DNA from: Streptomyces lacrimifluminis
GTDB lineage: Bacteria; Actinomycetota; Actinomycetes; Streptomycetales; Streptomycetaceae
Length of the DNA: 64,000 bases
NCBI RefSeq assembly: GCF_014646095.1
Contig: NZ_BMMU01000007.1
Span: 14,722 to 78,721, forward strand
Direction of reading: 5' to 3'
Made by a program: the position numbers and the translations under genes. Shown here piece by piece: positions 22,732 through 31,504 of this stretch; the first letter of the stretch is position 1, and every line of letters starts with the position of its first letter. The notes below the pieces were generated by a model. It worked only from the letters and a program-made list of their open reading frames with translations. It was not told the DNA's origin and did not search any database.

Positions 22732-22770
22732 GTGTGCCGCCGCCTTGATCGCGATTCGGCGACGGCACAC
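22732..22770 (-). promoter_or_regulatory. Intercistronic hairpin between gluB and gluC
   Basis: GTGTGCCGCCGCC (22732-22744) and GGCGACGGCACAC (22758-22770) pair with one mismatch around a 13-base loop, 15 bases after the gluB stop. Such a structure would partly terminate or protect the 3' end, giving more binding protein than permease. Confidence 0.6.
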
Positions 22771-22785
22771 CAGTGAACCCTCGCG

Positions 22786-23634
22786 TTACTTGACGATGTT
22801 GCCGATCTTCGGCGCGGGCTCGTTCTTGTAGTTGGCCGGACCGAAGTTGTCCGTGACCGCCTTGTCCCAGGCCTTGTCGCTGACCATCTTCTCCAGGGCG
22901 GCGTTGATCTTGTCGACCGTCGCGGTGTCGCCCTTCTTCACGCCGATGCCGTAGTTCTCGTTGCTCAGCTTGAGGCCGGCGAGCTTGAACTGGCCCTTGT
23001 ACTGCTCCTGCGCGGCGAAGCCGGCGAGGATCGAGTCGTCCGTGGTCAGAGCGTCCACGGCGCCGCTCTGCAGAGCGGCGATGCACTCCGAGTAGCCGCT
23101 GTTCTCCTTCAGGTTGGCCTTCGGGGCGAAGTCGTCCTTGACGTTCTGCGCCGAGGTGGAGCCGGTCACCGAGCACAGGTTCTTGCCGTTGAGGTCGGTG
23201 CTCTCGGTGATGTCCGAGTCGGCCTTGACCAGCAGGTCCTGGTGGGCCAGCAGGTACGGGCCGGCGAAGTCGACCTTCTTGGCGCGCTCGTCGTTGATCG
23301 AGTACGTGGCCGCGATGAACTTCACGTCGCCGCGGGCGAGCGCGTTCTCACGGTCGGCGCTCTTGGTCTCGACGAACTCGATCTGGTTGGGCTCGTAGCC
23401 GAGTTCCTTGGCCACGTACGTGGCCACGTCGACGTCGAAGCCGGAGAAGGATCCGTCGGGCTTCTTCAGGCCGAGACCCGGCTGGTCGTACTTGATGCCG
23501 ATCTTGATCTTGTCGCCGCCACCGGAACCCGAGCCGGTGTCGTCGCCGTCACCGTTGTCGCCTCCGCACGCGGTCGCGGTCAGGGCGAGGACGAGCGCGG
23601 TGGCCGCCGCGGCGGAGACCTTGCGGAGCTTCAT
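22786..23634 (-). CDS. gluB: Glutamate-binding lipoprotein GluB
   Basis: Extracytoplasmic solute-binding protein for glutamate, tethered as a lipoprotein. The signal peptide (LRKVSAAAATALVLALTAT) ends in a lipobox with Cys23 (TAC), followed by an acidic Gly/Asp/Ser linker. The type-II fold has typical phrases (IGIKYDQPGLG, FSGFDVDVATYVAKELGY, FAATYSIN-like region, GYSECIAALQSGAVDALTTDDSI). ATG 23634 rather than 23643 is chosen because AAAGGA abuts the earlier codon but is 8 bases from the later one. Ends in IGNIVK; 282 residues. Confidence 0.94.
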   Translation of the reverse strand: MKLRKVSAAAATALVLALTATACGGDNGDGDDTGSGSGGGDKIKIGIKYDQPGLGLKKPDGSFSGFDVDVATYVAKELGYEPNQIEFVETKSADRENALARGDVKFIAATYSINDERAKKVDFAGPYLLAHQDLLVKADSDITESTDLNGKNLCSVTGSTSAQNVKDDFAPKANLKENSGYSECIAALQSGAVDALTTDDSILAGFAAQEQYKGQFKLAGLKLSNENYGIGVKKGDTATVDKINAALEKMVSDKAWDKAVTDNFGPANYKNEPAPKIGNIVK

Positions 23635-23724
23635 GGTGAACATCCTTTGTGTGGTGAGGAGAATGCCGTCGTTGCGGGTGACACAGGCCGTCGCCGATTC
23701 GTGCGCGTCGTCGGTGCGGATTCG

Positions 23725-24501
23725 TCAGTGGTGCAGGATCTTGGACAGGAAGTCCTTGGCGCGGTCGCTGCGGGGGTTGCTGAAGAACTGGTCCGGCACA
23801 GCCTCTTCGACGATGCGGCCGTCCGCCATGAACACCACTCGGTTCGCGGCCGAACGGGCGAACCCCATTTCGTGGGTCACGACGATCATGGTCATGCCCT
23901 CGCGGGCGAGCTGCTGCATGACCTCAAGGACCTCGTTGATCATCTCCGGGTCGAGAGCCGACGTCGGCTCGTCGAAGAGCATGACCTTGGGGTCCATGGC
24001 CAGGGCTCGCGCGATGGCGACGCGCTGCTGCTGCCCGCCGGACAGCTGTGCGGGGTACTTGTCCGCCTGCGTGGCCACGCCCACCCGGTCGAGCAGGGCG
24101 CGGGCCTTCTCCTCGGCGACCTTCTTGTCGGCCTTGCGGACCTTGATCTGGCCCAGCATCACGTTCTCGAGCACCGTCTTGTGCGCGAAGAGATTGAAGG
24201 ACTGGAAGACCATGCCGACATCGGCGCGCAGCCGGGCCAGCGCCTTGCCCTCCTGGGGCAGCGGCTTGCCGTCGATCGAGATGTCTCCCGAGTCGATGGT
24301 CTCCAGGCGGTTGATGGCGCGGCAGAGGGTGGACTTACCGGACCCGGAGGGCCCGATGACCACGACCACCTCGCCGCGGGTGATGGTCAGGTCGATGTCC
24401 TGGAGAACATGCAACGCGCCAAAGTGCTTGTTGACGCTCTTCAGGACGACCAGATCGCCGGTCACGGGCACGTCGTCCTTGGCCACCGATACTTCGGTCA
24501 T
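23725..24501 (-). CDS. gluA: Glutamate ABC transporter ATPase GluA
   Basis: ABC ATPase of the polar amino acid type, 258 residues. Walker [11 protein letters not shown]-loop FQSFNLF, signature LSGGQQQR, Walker [14 protein letters not shown]-loop VVTHEMGFA. It powers glutamate import with GluB, C and D and is the first gene of the operon. It diverges from gluR across a 291-base regulatory interval. Confidence 0.95.
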   Translation of the reverse strand: MTEVSVAKDDVPVTGDLVVLKSVNKHFGALHVLQDIDLTITRGEVVVVIGPSGSGKSTLCRAINRLETIDSGDISIDGKPLPQEGKALARLRADVGMVFQSFNLFAHKTVLENVMLGQIKVRKADKKVAEEKARALLDRVGVATQADKYPAQLSGGQQQRVAIARALAMDPKVMLFDEPTSALDPEMINEVLEVMQQLAREGMTMIVVTHEMGFARSAANRVVFMADGRIVEEAVPDQFFSNPRSDRAKDFLSKILHH

Positions 24502-24792
24502 CGCTTACTGGCTCCGTCCACCTCGGTTTCGGAGGAGAGTAGTGACCCCGTGGGACCAGCGTCATCACATCTGAGGGGAACTTGAGCATAACGATCTGAT
24601 GTCAGGTCAACACGCTTTGTAGTGATCCTCGAAAGAGGTGTACCGGCTGGATAACGGAAGCGGCCCGTAGCCGGAACCACGCACGCGCGTGCGTGTGTCC
24701 ACATGGTGTACTCCGCTGGGGCGCCGCATGTGGTGTACAAGTCGAAACGGCACGGTCGGCCAACCGAAGTCCATGAACCGGAAGGGGTCGCG
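24502..24792. promoter_or_regulatory. Divergent gluA / gluR control region
   Basis: Contains a direct repeat TGGTGTAC at 24704-24711 and 24731-24738 (27 bases apart) ahead of gluR, a self-complementary GCACGCGCGTGC near 24680, and on the gluA side a TATGCT -10-like hexamer (minus strand, 24585-24590) with TTGACC-like sequence upstream at sub-optimal spacing. GluR is a plausible ligand of the repeats. Sites are seen; binding is inferred. Confidence 0.4.
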
Positions 24793-25479
24793 ATGAGACT
24801 GCTCCTTGTCGAGGACGACAACCATGTCGCCGCCGCGCTCTCCGCGGTTCTGGCGCGGCACGGTTTCGCCGTCACGCACGCCCGCAGCGGCGAGGAGGCC
24901 CTCCAGGCGCTCGTCCCGGAAGGCAACGGCTTCGGCGTGGTGCTGCTCGACCTGGGCCTGCCCGACCAGGACGGGTACGAGGTGTGCGGCAAGATCCGCA
25001 AGCGCACCAACACCCCCGTGATCATGGTCACCGCGCGCTCCGACATCCGCTCCCGCATCCACGGCCTCAACCTTGGCGCCGACGACTACGTGGTCAAGCC
25101 GTACGACACCGGGGAGTTGCTCGCCCGGATCCACGCCGTCAGCCGGCGCAGCGTCCACGAGGACGCCGCCGAGGCCGGTGAGAACGCGCTGCTCCTGGGA
25201 TCCCTGCGCATCGAACTGTCCACCCGGCAGGTCCTCGTCGGCGGTTCCGTGGTCCAACTGACCCGTAAGGAGTTCGATCTGCTGGCCCTCCTCGCTCAGC
25301 GTCCGGGAGTGGTGTTCCGCCGTGAACAGATCATCAGCGAGGTCTGGCGCACCAGCTGGGAGGGGACCGGCCGCACCCTGGAGGTGCATGTCGCGTCCCT
25401 GCGCGCCAAGTTGGGCATGCCGGCGCTGATCGAGACCGTCCGCGGCGTGGGCTATCGGCTCGTCGCCCCGACGCAGTAG
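24793..25479 (+). CDS. gluR: OmpR-family response regulator GluR
   Basis: A 228-residue response regulator. The receiver domain has the acidic pair (VEDD), phospho-Asp in LLDLGLPDQDG (about residue 52) and the conserved Lys in YVVKPYDTGE. The winged-helix DNA-binding domain is C-terminal (TRKEFDLLALLAQRPG, RTLEVHVASLRAKLG). Its position opposite gluABCD matches the GluR-GluK glutamate-sensing system reported in S. coelicolor, which activates gluABCD. ATG 24793 gives the canonical MRLLLVEDD start and follows GAAGGGG. Confidence 0.9.
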   Translation: MRLLLVEDDNHVAAALSAVLARHGFAVTHARSGEEALQALVPEGNGFGVVLLDLGLPDQDGYEVCGKIRKRTNTPVIMVTARSDIRSRIHGLNLGADDYVVKPYDTGELLARIHAVSRRSVHEDAAEAGENALLLGSLRIELSTRQVLVGGSVVQLTRKEFDLLALLAQRPGVVFRREQIISEVWRTSWEGTGRTLEVHVASLRAKLGMPALIETVRGVGYRLVAPTQ

Positions 25480-25488
25480 CGGGGACGG

Positions 25489-26901
25489 GTGCGCACACGT
25501 CTCCTCCCCCTGCTCATCGTCCTGATGGCGGCCGTCCTGCTCGCGCTCGGCATCCCGCTCGCCGTCAGCGTGGCCGCCGCCCAGCAGCAGACGGTCGTCG
25601 TCGACCGGATCGACGACACGGCGCGGTTCGCGGCGCTCGCCCAGTTCGTCACCGACCGGCCCACCGGGTCCCGGGTCAGGGACGCGGACACCGACGAGCG
25701 CGGCGAGACCCTCCAACGGGAACTCGAGAGCTACTACGACGTCTACGGCATCCGTTCCGGCGTCTTCTACCGCAACGACGCACCCATGGCCAACGCGCCG
25801 GCCGACTGGTACCTGCCGGAGACGGGCGAGGTGCGTGACGCGTTCGCCGAAGCGCTCCTCTCCCGCCGCAGCCACGATCCGCAACAGGTCTGGCCCTGGC
25901 AGCGGCACCGGCTCGTCGTCGCGTCGCCGGTCATCCGGGACGGCGACGTCGTGGCCGTCGTGGTGACCGACTCGCCCACCGGCCAGATGCGTTCACAGAC
26001 GCTGCACGGCTGGCTCATCATCGGCGCCGGCGAGTCCGCCGCGATGCTGCTCGCCGTCGGCGCCGCGCTGCGCCTCACCGGCTGGGTGCTCAGGCCCGTA
26101 CGCGTCCTCGACGCCACCACGCACCACATCGCGACCGGCAGCCTGAAGTCGCGGGTCGCGGTGGCCGGCGGGCCGCCGGAACTCAGACGGCTGGCACGGT
26201 CGTTCAACGAGATGGCGGACAACGTCGAGGACGTGCTGGAGCAGCAGCGTGCCTTCGTCGCCGACGCCTCGCACCAGCTGCGCAACCCGCTCTCGGCGCT
26301 GCTGCTGCGTATCGAACTGCTCGCGCTCGAACTGCCGGAGGGGAACGAGGAGATCGCCTCGGTCCAAACCGAGGGCAAGCGCCTGGCCGAGGTTCTGGAC
26401 GACCTCCTGGACCTGGCGCTGGCCGAGCACACCGAGGCGGACCTCGCACTCACCGACATCGGCGCGCTGACGGCCGAGCGTGTCGCGGCCTGGACCCCGC
26501 TCGCCAGGGCCAAGGGCGTACGCCTGGTCGGCGACTGTCCTGCCACCACGGCGTGGGCCGACCCGGTCACGCTGTCCAGCGCCCTGGACGCGGTGATCGA
26601 CAACGCGGTGAAGTTCACGCCCGGGGACGAGTCCGTGCAGGTGTCGGTCGCGTCGAACGGCGAGACCTCGACGATCGTGGTCACCGACGGCGGCCCGGGT
26701 CTCACCGACGAGGAACTCGTCCGTATCGGCGACCGGTTCTGGCGCAGCGGCCGGGACCAGAACGTCAAGGGTTCGGGCCTCGGCCTCTCCATCTCCCGGG
26801 TCCTGCTGGCGGCGGGCGGCGGCACGATCTCGTACGACCACCACGAACCGCACGGTCTGAAGGTGACCGTCCGGGTGCCCAGGTCGGGTCCGACGTCCTG
26901 A
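25489..26901 (+). CDS. gluK: Sensor histidine kinase GluK
   Basis: A 470-residue membrane kinase. First membrane helix at about residues 6-30, an extracytoplasmic sensor region to about 180, second helix near 185-205, HAMP, then the dimerisation domain with the phospho-His in ADASHQLRNPLSALL (about residue 261). The ATPase domain shows N box DNAVKFTPGD, G1 DGGPGL and G2 GSGLGLSI. GTG 25489 lies 9 bases after gluR; the pair is coexpressed. It is expected to detect external glutamate and phosphorylate GluR. Confidence 0.9.
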   Translation: MRTRLLPLLIVLMAAVLLALGIPLAVSVAAAQQQTVVVDRIDDTARFAALAQFVTDRPTGSRVRDADTDERGETLQRELESYYDVYGIRSGVFYRNDAPMANAPADWYLPETGEVRDAFAEALLSRRSHDPQQVWPWQRHRLVVASPVIRDGDVVAVVVTDSPTGQMRSQTLHGWLIIGAGESAAMLLAVGAALRLTGWVLRPVRVLDATTHHIATGSLKSRVAVAGGPPELRRLARSFNEMADNVEDVLEQQRAFVADASHQLRNPLSALLLRIELLALELPEGNEEIASVQTEGKRLAEVLDDLLDLALAEHTEADLALTDIGALTAERVAAWTPLARAKGVRLVGDCPATTAWADPVTLSSALDAVIDNAVKFTPGDESVQVSVASNGETSTIVVTDGGPGLTDEELVRIGDRFWRSGRDQNVKGSGLGLSISRVLLAAGGGTISYDHHEPHGLKVTVRVPRSGPTS

Positions 26902-26922
26902 GGGAACCACGCCGGGCCTGCC

Positions 26923-27921
26923 CTACGGCTTGACCGAGCGGTAGTAGCGCCGGGCGCCCTCGTGCAGGGCCAGCGGGTCGGTGTAGATGGCGGTCCGCAG
27001 GTCCACGAGCTGCGCCGAGTGGACGTGGGCGCCGATGCCGTCCCGGCTGTCGATCACCGACCGGGTCAGCCACTCGGTGAGCCTCGGGTCCATGTCCGCG
27101 CGTGTCATGAGCAGGTTGGACACCGCGATCGTCGCCACGGTCGAACCGTTCTGGACGGACGGGTAGGCCGACTCGGGCATGTTGGTGGCCCGGTAGTAGC
27201 GGGACGCTCCGCCCTGCTCGTGCAGCTTGGTGACCAGGCCCGCGTCTATGGGGACGAAGCGGAAGGGGAACTCCTTCGCCAGCTGCACCAGACCGTTGGT
27301 AGGCAGGCCGCCCGACCAGAAGAAGGCGTCGATCTGGTCCTGCTGGAGCCGTCCGGGGCCGGTGTCGATGCCGTCGGCGAAGGGCTTGATGTCCTTGGCC
27401 GGGTCGAGACCGGCGGCGGCCAGCACCCTGTTCGCGATCAGCCGTACGCCGGAGTTGTCCAGCCCTATGGCAACCCGCTTGCCCCGCAGGTCCTGCACGC
27501 TCGAGATCTTGGAGTCGCGGGGCACGACGAGCTGCACGTAGTCGTCGTAGAGGCGTGCGACGCCGCGCAGTGAGCCGGCCCCCGGCAGCTCCCTCAGAAT
27601 GTAGGTCTCCACCGCGTCGGCCGCCGCGATGGTGAAGTCGGCGTCGCCCGTCGCCACCCGCTTGACGTTCTCCTGCGACCCCTGGCTGTTCAGCAGCCGT
27701 ACGTCCAGCTTCGGCATGTCCTTGGCGAAGGCGGTGCTGAGCCGTGAGCCGTACTGCTGGTAGACGCCGGCCGGTGTCCCGGTGCTGAAGGTGATCGTCC
27801 CGGCCGGGGGTTCCTCGTCCAGCGGCAGCAGCCACCACAGCAGCAGCCCGAAGGCCACGAAAGCGGCGGCCGAGCCCATGAGGGCCTGTCGCCTGCGGAT
27901 CTGCGGGAGCACCTTGAACAT
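26923..27921 (-). CDS. TAXI-family solute-binding protein, membrane-anchored
   Basis: A 332-residue TRAP-associated extracytoplasmic immunogenic (TAXI) protein. An N-terminal RRR and one hydrophobic helix (about residues 14-33) fit a membrane anchor; no lipobox Cys is present. The family stretches ITFSTGTPAGVYQQYGSRLS, NVKRVATGDADFTIAAADAV and QIDAFFWSGGLPTNGLVQLA (landmarks) are clear. No TRAP permease gene is nearby. It converges on gluK with 21 bases between stops. A structurally known TAXI protein from Thermus binds glutamate/glutamine, so a sensory role with GluK is possible. Confidence 0.85.
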   Translation of the reverse strand: MFKVLPQIRRRQALMGSAAAFVAFGLLLWWLLPLDEEPPAGTITFSTGTPAGVYQQYGSRLSTAFAKDMPKLDVRLLNSQGSQENVKRVATGDADFTIAAADAVETYILRELPGAGSLRGVARLYDDYVQLVVPRDSKISSVQDLRGKRVAIGLDNSGVRLIANRVLAAAGLDPAKDIKPFADGIDTGPGRLQQDQIDAFFWSGGLPTNGLVQLAKEFPFRFVPIDAGLVTKLHEQGGASRYYRATNMPESAYPSVQNGSTVATIAVSNLLMTRADMDPRLTEWLTRSVIDSRDGIGAHVHSAQLVDLRTAIYTDPLALHEGARRYYRSVKP

Positions 27922-28039
27922 GCGCGAGATCCTGCCAGTACAGCCCCCGTGCTGGCCAGGAACAGGGGGAGAGGGTGCCTGCCGTACGACGATCGGATCG
28001 GCTCCCGTAGGGCCGCCACGAGATCGCTAGAGTCACCGC

Positions 28040-28471
28040 ATGCGCTCCGGTACCTCTCCTTCCTCCTCACCCGCCTCGCCCGCCGACCTCGTCCGGGAGT
28101 TCCACCGGGCCTTCGGTCTCGACACCCGCAGTACACCCGCCGAGGTCTCCCCGGAGCTCGCGGCGCACCGGGGCGAGCTGCTCGCGGAGGAGGCCGCGGA
28201 GGTGGCCGAGGTCGCGACAACGGGCCCACTGGACCGGCTGGCGCACGAGCTGGCCGACGTCGTGTACGTCGCGTACGGGACGGCCCTCGTCCACGGGATC
28301 GACCTCGACGCGGTGATCGCGGAGATCCACCGGGCCAACATGACGAAGCTGGGCCCGGACGGACTGGTCGCCCGCAGGGCCGACGGCAAGGTGCTCAAGG
28401 GCGACCACTACCGGGCCCCGGACGTCGCAGCCGTCCTGCGCCGCCAGGGCTGGAACGCGGGCGAGCGGTAA
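28040..28471 (+). CDS. MazG-like nucleotide pyrophosphohydrolase
   Basis: A 143-residue all-alpha NTP pyrophosphohydrolase-like protein. The MazG metal-binding pattern E-x2-E ... E-x2-D appears as [13 protein letters not shown] and [12 protein letters not shown]. Such enzymes remove aberrant nucleotides, in keeping with the repair-rich neighbourhood, though the substrate is unproven. A TAGAGT -10-like hexamer ends 6 bases before the ATG, so the transcript is probably leaderless. It is divergent from the TAXI gene. Confidence 0.8.
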   Translation: MRSGTSPSSSPASPADLVREFHRAFGLDTRSTPAEVSPELAAHRGELLAEEAAEVAEVATTGPLDRLAHELADVVYVAYGTALVHGIDLDAVIAEIHRANMTKLGPDGLVARRADGKVLKGDHYRAPDVAAVLRRQGWNAGER

Positions 28472-28511
28472 CCCGTACAGCCCAGCCTCACGTACCGCCT
28501 ACCCTTGTCGC

Positions 28512-30029
28512 ATGAGCAGCAGTGACCGGATCCAGGCCGTGGACGTCAAGACTTACGAAGTGCGCACCTACGGGTGCCAGATGAACGTCCACGATTCCGA
28601 GCGATTGTCCGGACTGCTCGAGAACGCCGGTTACGTGCGCGCGCCCGAGGGCGCGGACGGGGACGCGGACGTCGTCGTCTTCAACACCTGCGCCGTGCGG
28701 GAGAACGCCGACAACCGGCTGTACGGCAACCTCGGCCGACTCGCCCCGATGAAGACCAAGCGCCCCGGGATGCAGATCGCCGTGGGCGGCTGCCTGGCGC
28801 AGAAGGACCGCGACACCATCGTGAAGCGGGCGCCCTGGGTGGACGTCGTCTTCGGTACGCACAACATCGGCAAGCTGCCCGTCCTGCTGGAACGCGCGCG
28901 CGTGCAGGAGGAGGCGCAGGTCGAGATCGCCGAGTCGCTGGAGGCTTTCCCGTCCACGCTGCCGACACGGCGCGAGAGCGCGTACGCGGCCTGGGTGTCG
29001 ATCTCCGTCGGCTGCAACAACACGTGCACCTTCTGCATCGTCCCGGCCCTGCGCGGCAAGGAGAAGGACCGCCGCACCGGCGACATCCTCGCCGAGATCG
29101 AGGCGCTGGTCGGCGAGGGCGTCTCCGAGATCACCCTGCTCGGCCAGAACGTCAACGCGTACGGCTCCGACATCGGTGACCGCGAGGCATTCAGCAAGCT
29201 GCTGCGGGCCTGCGGAAAGATCGACGGACTGGAGCGCGTCCGTTTCACCTCCCCGCACCCGCGCGACTTCACCGACGACGTCATCGCCGCGATGGCCGAG
29301 ACACCGAACGTGATGCCGCAGCTCCACATGCCCATGCAGTCCGGCTCGGACACGATCCTGAAGGCGATGCGCCGCTCGTACCGCCAGGAGCGCTACCTGG
29401 GGATCATCGAGAAGGTGCGGGCCGCCATTCCGCACGCGGCGATCACCTCCGACATCATCGTGGGCTTCCCCGGGGAGACCGAGGAGGACTTCGAGCAGAC
29501 GATGCACGCGGTGCGCGAGGCTCGGTTCGCACAGGCGTTCACCTTCCAGTACTCCAAGCGGCCCGGCACCCCCGCCGCCACGATGGAGAACCAGATCCCC
29601 AAAGAGGTCGTCCAGGAGCGTTACCTGCGCCTCGCCGCCCTCCAGGAGGAGATCTCCTGGGACGAGAACAAGAAGCAGGTCGGCCGCACCCTGGAGCTGA
29701 TGGTCGCCGAGGGCGAGGGCCGCAAGGACGGCGCCACCCACCGCCTCTCCGGCCGCGCCCCCGACAACCGCCTGGTCCACTTCACCAAGCCGGACACCGC
29801 GGTGCGCCCCGGCGACGTGGTCACGGTCGAGATCACGTACGCCGCCCCGCACCACCTTCTCGCCGAGGGTGCCGTCCTGAACGTGCGTCCCACGCGCGCG
29901 GGTGACGCCTGGGAGAAGCGCAGCACCGCGGAGGCGGCGAAGCCGGTGGGCGTGATGCTGGGCCTGCCGGGGATCGGGGCGCCGGCGCCGTTGCCGGTGG
30001 CTGCGGGGAGCGGCTGCGGCTGCGACTGA
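28512..30029 (+). CDS. miaB: tRNA-2-methylthio-N6-dimethylallyladenosine synthase MiaB
   Basis: Radical-SAM methylthiotransferase that modifies A37 of tRNAs after MiaA has prenylated it. The UPF0004 Cys residues (TYGCQMN, NTCAVRE, GGCLAQ) and radical-SAM motif [12 protein letters not shown] are intact, with a TRAM domain near the end. At 505 residues it has a short Gly/Pro/Cys tail (SGCGCD). ATG 28512 follows a TACCCT -10-like hexamer by 8 bases. Its substrate-making partner miaA lies 2 kb downstream. Confidence 0.96.
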   Translation: MSSSDRIQAVDVKTYEVRTYGCQMNVHDSERLSGLLENAGYVRAPEGADGDADVVVFNTCAVRENADNRLYGNLGRLAPMKTKRPGMQIAVGGCLAQKDRDTIVKRAPWVDVVFGTHNIGKLPVLLERARVQEEAQVEIAESLEAFPSTLPTRRESAYAAWVSISVGCNNTCTFCIVPALRGKEKDRRTGDILAEIEALVGEGVSEITLLGQNVNAYGSDIGDREAFSKLLRACGKIDGLERVRFTSPHPRDFTDDVIAAMAETPNVMPQLHMPMQSGSDTILKAMRRSYRQERYLGIIEKVRAAIPHAAITSDIIVGFPGETEEDFEQTMHAVREARFAQAFTFQYSKRPGTPAATMENQIPKEVVQERYLRLAALQEEISWDENKKQVGRTLELMVAEGEGRKDGATHRLSGRAPDNRLVHFTKPDTAVRPGDVVTVEITYAAPHHLLAEGAVLNVRPTRAGDAWEKRSTAEAAKPVGVMLGLPGIGAPAPLPVAAGSGCGCD

Positions 30030-30064
30030 CGTCCTGCCACAATGCGGGTGGGAAGGAGCATCAC

Positions 30065-30334
30065 ATGTTGCCGTACAGAGTTGCGTTCACCGAGGAAGCC
30101 GCCCACGTGCGCGACAGCCTGTCCACCGACCGGCGTGACGTGCTGGAACGCGGCCTGGCCATACTGGTGACCGACCCGCGGCACAAGCTCTCCCACTCCG
30201 TCCGCGGTGACGAGACAACGCGTGAGATCGCCCTCTCGCGCAACCTCTTCATCGAGTACGTGATCAGCGACGGCAAACTGGTCGTCCTCCTCCTCACGGT
30301 CATCGACCTGACCGACGTACTGATCGAGGACTGA
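30065..30334 (+). CDS. Small RelE/ParE-like protein, no antitoxin partner
   Basis: An 89-residue protein whose pattern resembles the RelE/ParE toxin fold: opening YRVAFTEEA, helix RRDVLERGLAILVTDPR, then strand-rich REIALSRNLFIEYVISDG and KLVVLLLTVIDL. No antitoxin gene precedes or follows it on the same strand. A clear GGAAGGAG ribosome site precedes ATG 30065. Toxicity and mRNA cleavage are not established; it may be a domesticated relative. Confidence 0.6.
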   Translation: MLPYRVAFTEEAAHVRDSLSTDRRDVLERGLAILVTDPRHKLSHSVRGDETTREIALSRNLFIEYVISDGKLVVLLLTVIDLTDVLIED

Positions 30335-30368
30335 CTCCGCACCGTCCGCCGGGGTTACCCTGCCGATC

Positions 30369-31088
30369 ATGCTTGTCGCCGCCGCCGTCTGCCCCTGTCC
30401 GCCGCTCCTCGTGCCCGAGGTGGCCGCGGGAGCCGCACCCGAGCTGGACGCCGCCCGCGCCGCCTGCACGGACGCGCTGGGCGTGCTCGCGGCCTCCCGC
30501 CCCGACCGTCTGCTGGTCGTCGGACCCGCCGGGCAGAGCGGCCGTGGACCGCACCCGGAGGGCACACGGGGTTCGTTCAGAGGCTTCGGGGTGGACCTCG
30601 GCGTCCGCCTGGGCACCGGGAACTCCGGCCCGGAAGCGTTGGCACGGGAGCTGCCGCCGTCGCTCGCCGTCGCCGCCTGGCTGCTGGAGCGGTCCGGCTG
30701 GTCCCAGGCGCCGATGGAAGGCCTGGGCGTGGGGGAGCCCTTGGCTGCCGAGCGGTGCGTCGCGATCGGGAGAGAGATCGGCGGGCAGCAGGGGAGGGTG
30801 GCCCTGCTGGTGATGGGTGATGCCAGCGCCTGTCGCACTCTCAAGGCTCCGGGGTACCTGGACGAGCGGGCGGCGGGGTTCGACGCGGACGTCGCGCGGG
30901 CGCTCGGAGCGGCGGACGTGGTGGCGCTCAAGACACTGGACGCGGAACTGGCCTACGAACTGAAGGCCTCGGGCCGGGCACCCTGGCAGGTTCTCGCGGG
31001 CGCAGCCGAGAACACCGGCCTCGCGGGCACACTGCTGTACGAGGACGCGCCGTACGGCGTGGGGTACGTGGTCGCAGCCTGGTCGTAG
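30369..31088 (+). CDS. Class III extradiol dioxygenase-like (LigB fold) protein
   Basis: A 239-residue protein resembling the LigB subunit of class III extradiol dioxygenases (AAAVCPCPPLLVPEVA; LVVGPAG; LLVMGDASACRT). The metal-binding His residues of true dioxygenases are not obvious: the PHPP-type motif is replaced by CPCPPLL, so catalysis is doubtful. A TACCCT -10-like hexamer ends 7 bases before the ATG. The stop codon falls in the first unit of a hexanucleotide repeat. Confidence 0.7.
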   Translation: MLVAAAVCPCPPLLVPEVAAGAAPELDAARAACTDALGVLAASRPDRLLVVGPAGQSGRGPHPEGTRGSFRGFGVDLGVRLGTGNSGPEALARELPPSLAVAAWLLERSGWSQAPMEGLGVGEPLAAERCVAIGREIGGQQGRVALLVMGDASACRTLKAPGYLDERAAGFDADVARALGAADVVALKTLDAELAYELKASGRAPWQVLAGAAENTGLAGTLLYEDAPYGVGYVVAAWS

Positions 31089-31132
31089 CCGTAGCCGTAG
31101 CCGTAGCCGTAGCCGTAGCCGTAGCCGTAGCC
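31085..31132. repeat. (GTAGCC)8 hexanucleotide tandem repeat
   Basis: Eight perfect head-to-tail copies of GTAGCC, starting in the stop codon (TAG) of the preceding gene and ending just before a terminator-like hairpin. No further copies elsewhere in the window. Length variation by slippage would leave the protein unchanged because the stop is in the first unit. Confidence 0.95.
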
Positions 31133-31146
31133 GTGACGCGGCGCGG

Positions 31147-31182
31147 CGGACGGCCGGGAGCCTGTGGCTCCGCGGCCGTCCG
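31147..31182. terminator. Bidirectional terminator hairpin
   Basis: GGAGCC-TGT-GGCTCC with ten more pairs outward (CGGACGGCCG with CGGCCGTCCG) after one bulged G. It separates the plus-strand LigB-like gene from the minus-strand antitoxin-like gene. Confidence 0.65.
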
Positions 31183-31211
31183 TCGATATGGCGTGCTGTT
31201 GTTCGCGCCGG

Positions 31212-31481
31212 TCAGGAAGCCGGTGGCGGCGCGTCCGGCGGTGGCGTGAACGTGTCGTCCGGGGGGCCGCCCTCCTTGTGCGCGAGTCGGTCCACGGCGC
31301 CCTTCGCCTTGCCGGTGCCCGTATGGATCTTGTCGCTGTACTTGCCCTTGGTCTTCTCGTCGACCACCTTCGCGGCCTTGTCGAGACCCCGCTCGATCTG
31401 GTCCTCGTGCTGGTGCGCGAAGTCCGCGACCTTCTCCTTGGCCGGGGCGAGCTTTGCCTTCAGATTGTCCAGCAGACCCAT
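31212..31481 (-). CDS. MT0933-like antitoxin family protein
   Basis: An 89-residue, Lys/Glu-rich helical protein matching the Rv0909/MT0933 antitoxin family (LDNLKAKLAPAKEKV; GLDKAAKVVDEKTKGKYSDKI). The C-terminal Pro/Ala/Ser tail is extra. The mycobacterial member pairs with an SRPBCC-domain toxin (Rv0910-like), but no such gene is adjacent here. The family also resembles CsbD-type stress proteins, so a non-toxin role is possible. It lies 23 bases downstream of a small acidic-protein gene on the same strand. Confidence 0.7.
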   Translation of the reverse strand: MGLLDNLKAKLAPAKEKVADFAHQHEDQIERGLDKAAKVVDEKTKGKYSDKIHTGTGKAKGAVDRLAHKEGGPPDDTFTPPPDAPPPAS

Positions 31482-31504
31482 TTTTCGCCTTCCCTCGCGG
31501 GCAG

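Noticed and set aside
22845..22870. TTGTCCGTG inside gluB resembling the damage motif
   Set aside because: C in place of R and no -10 at the right spacing; within coding sequence.
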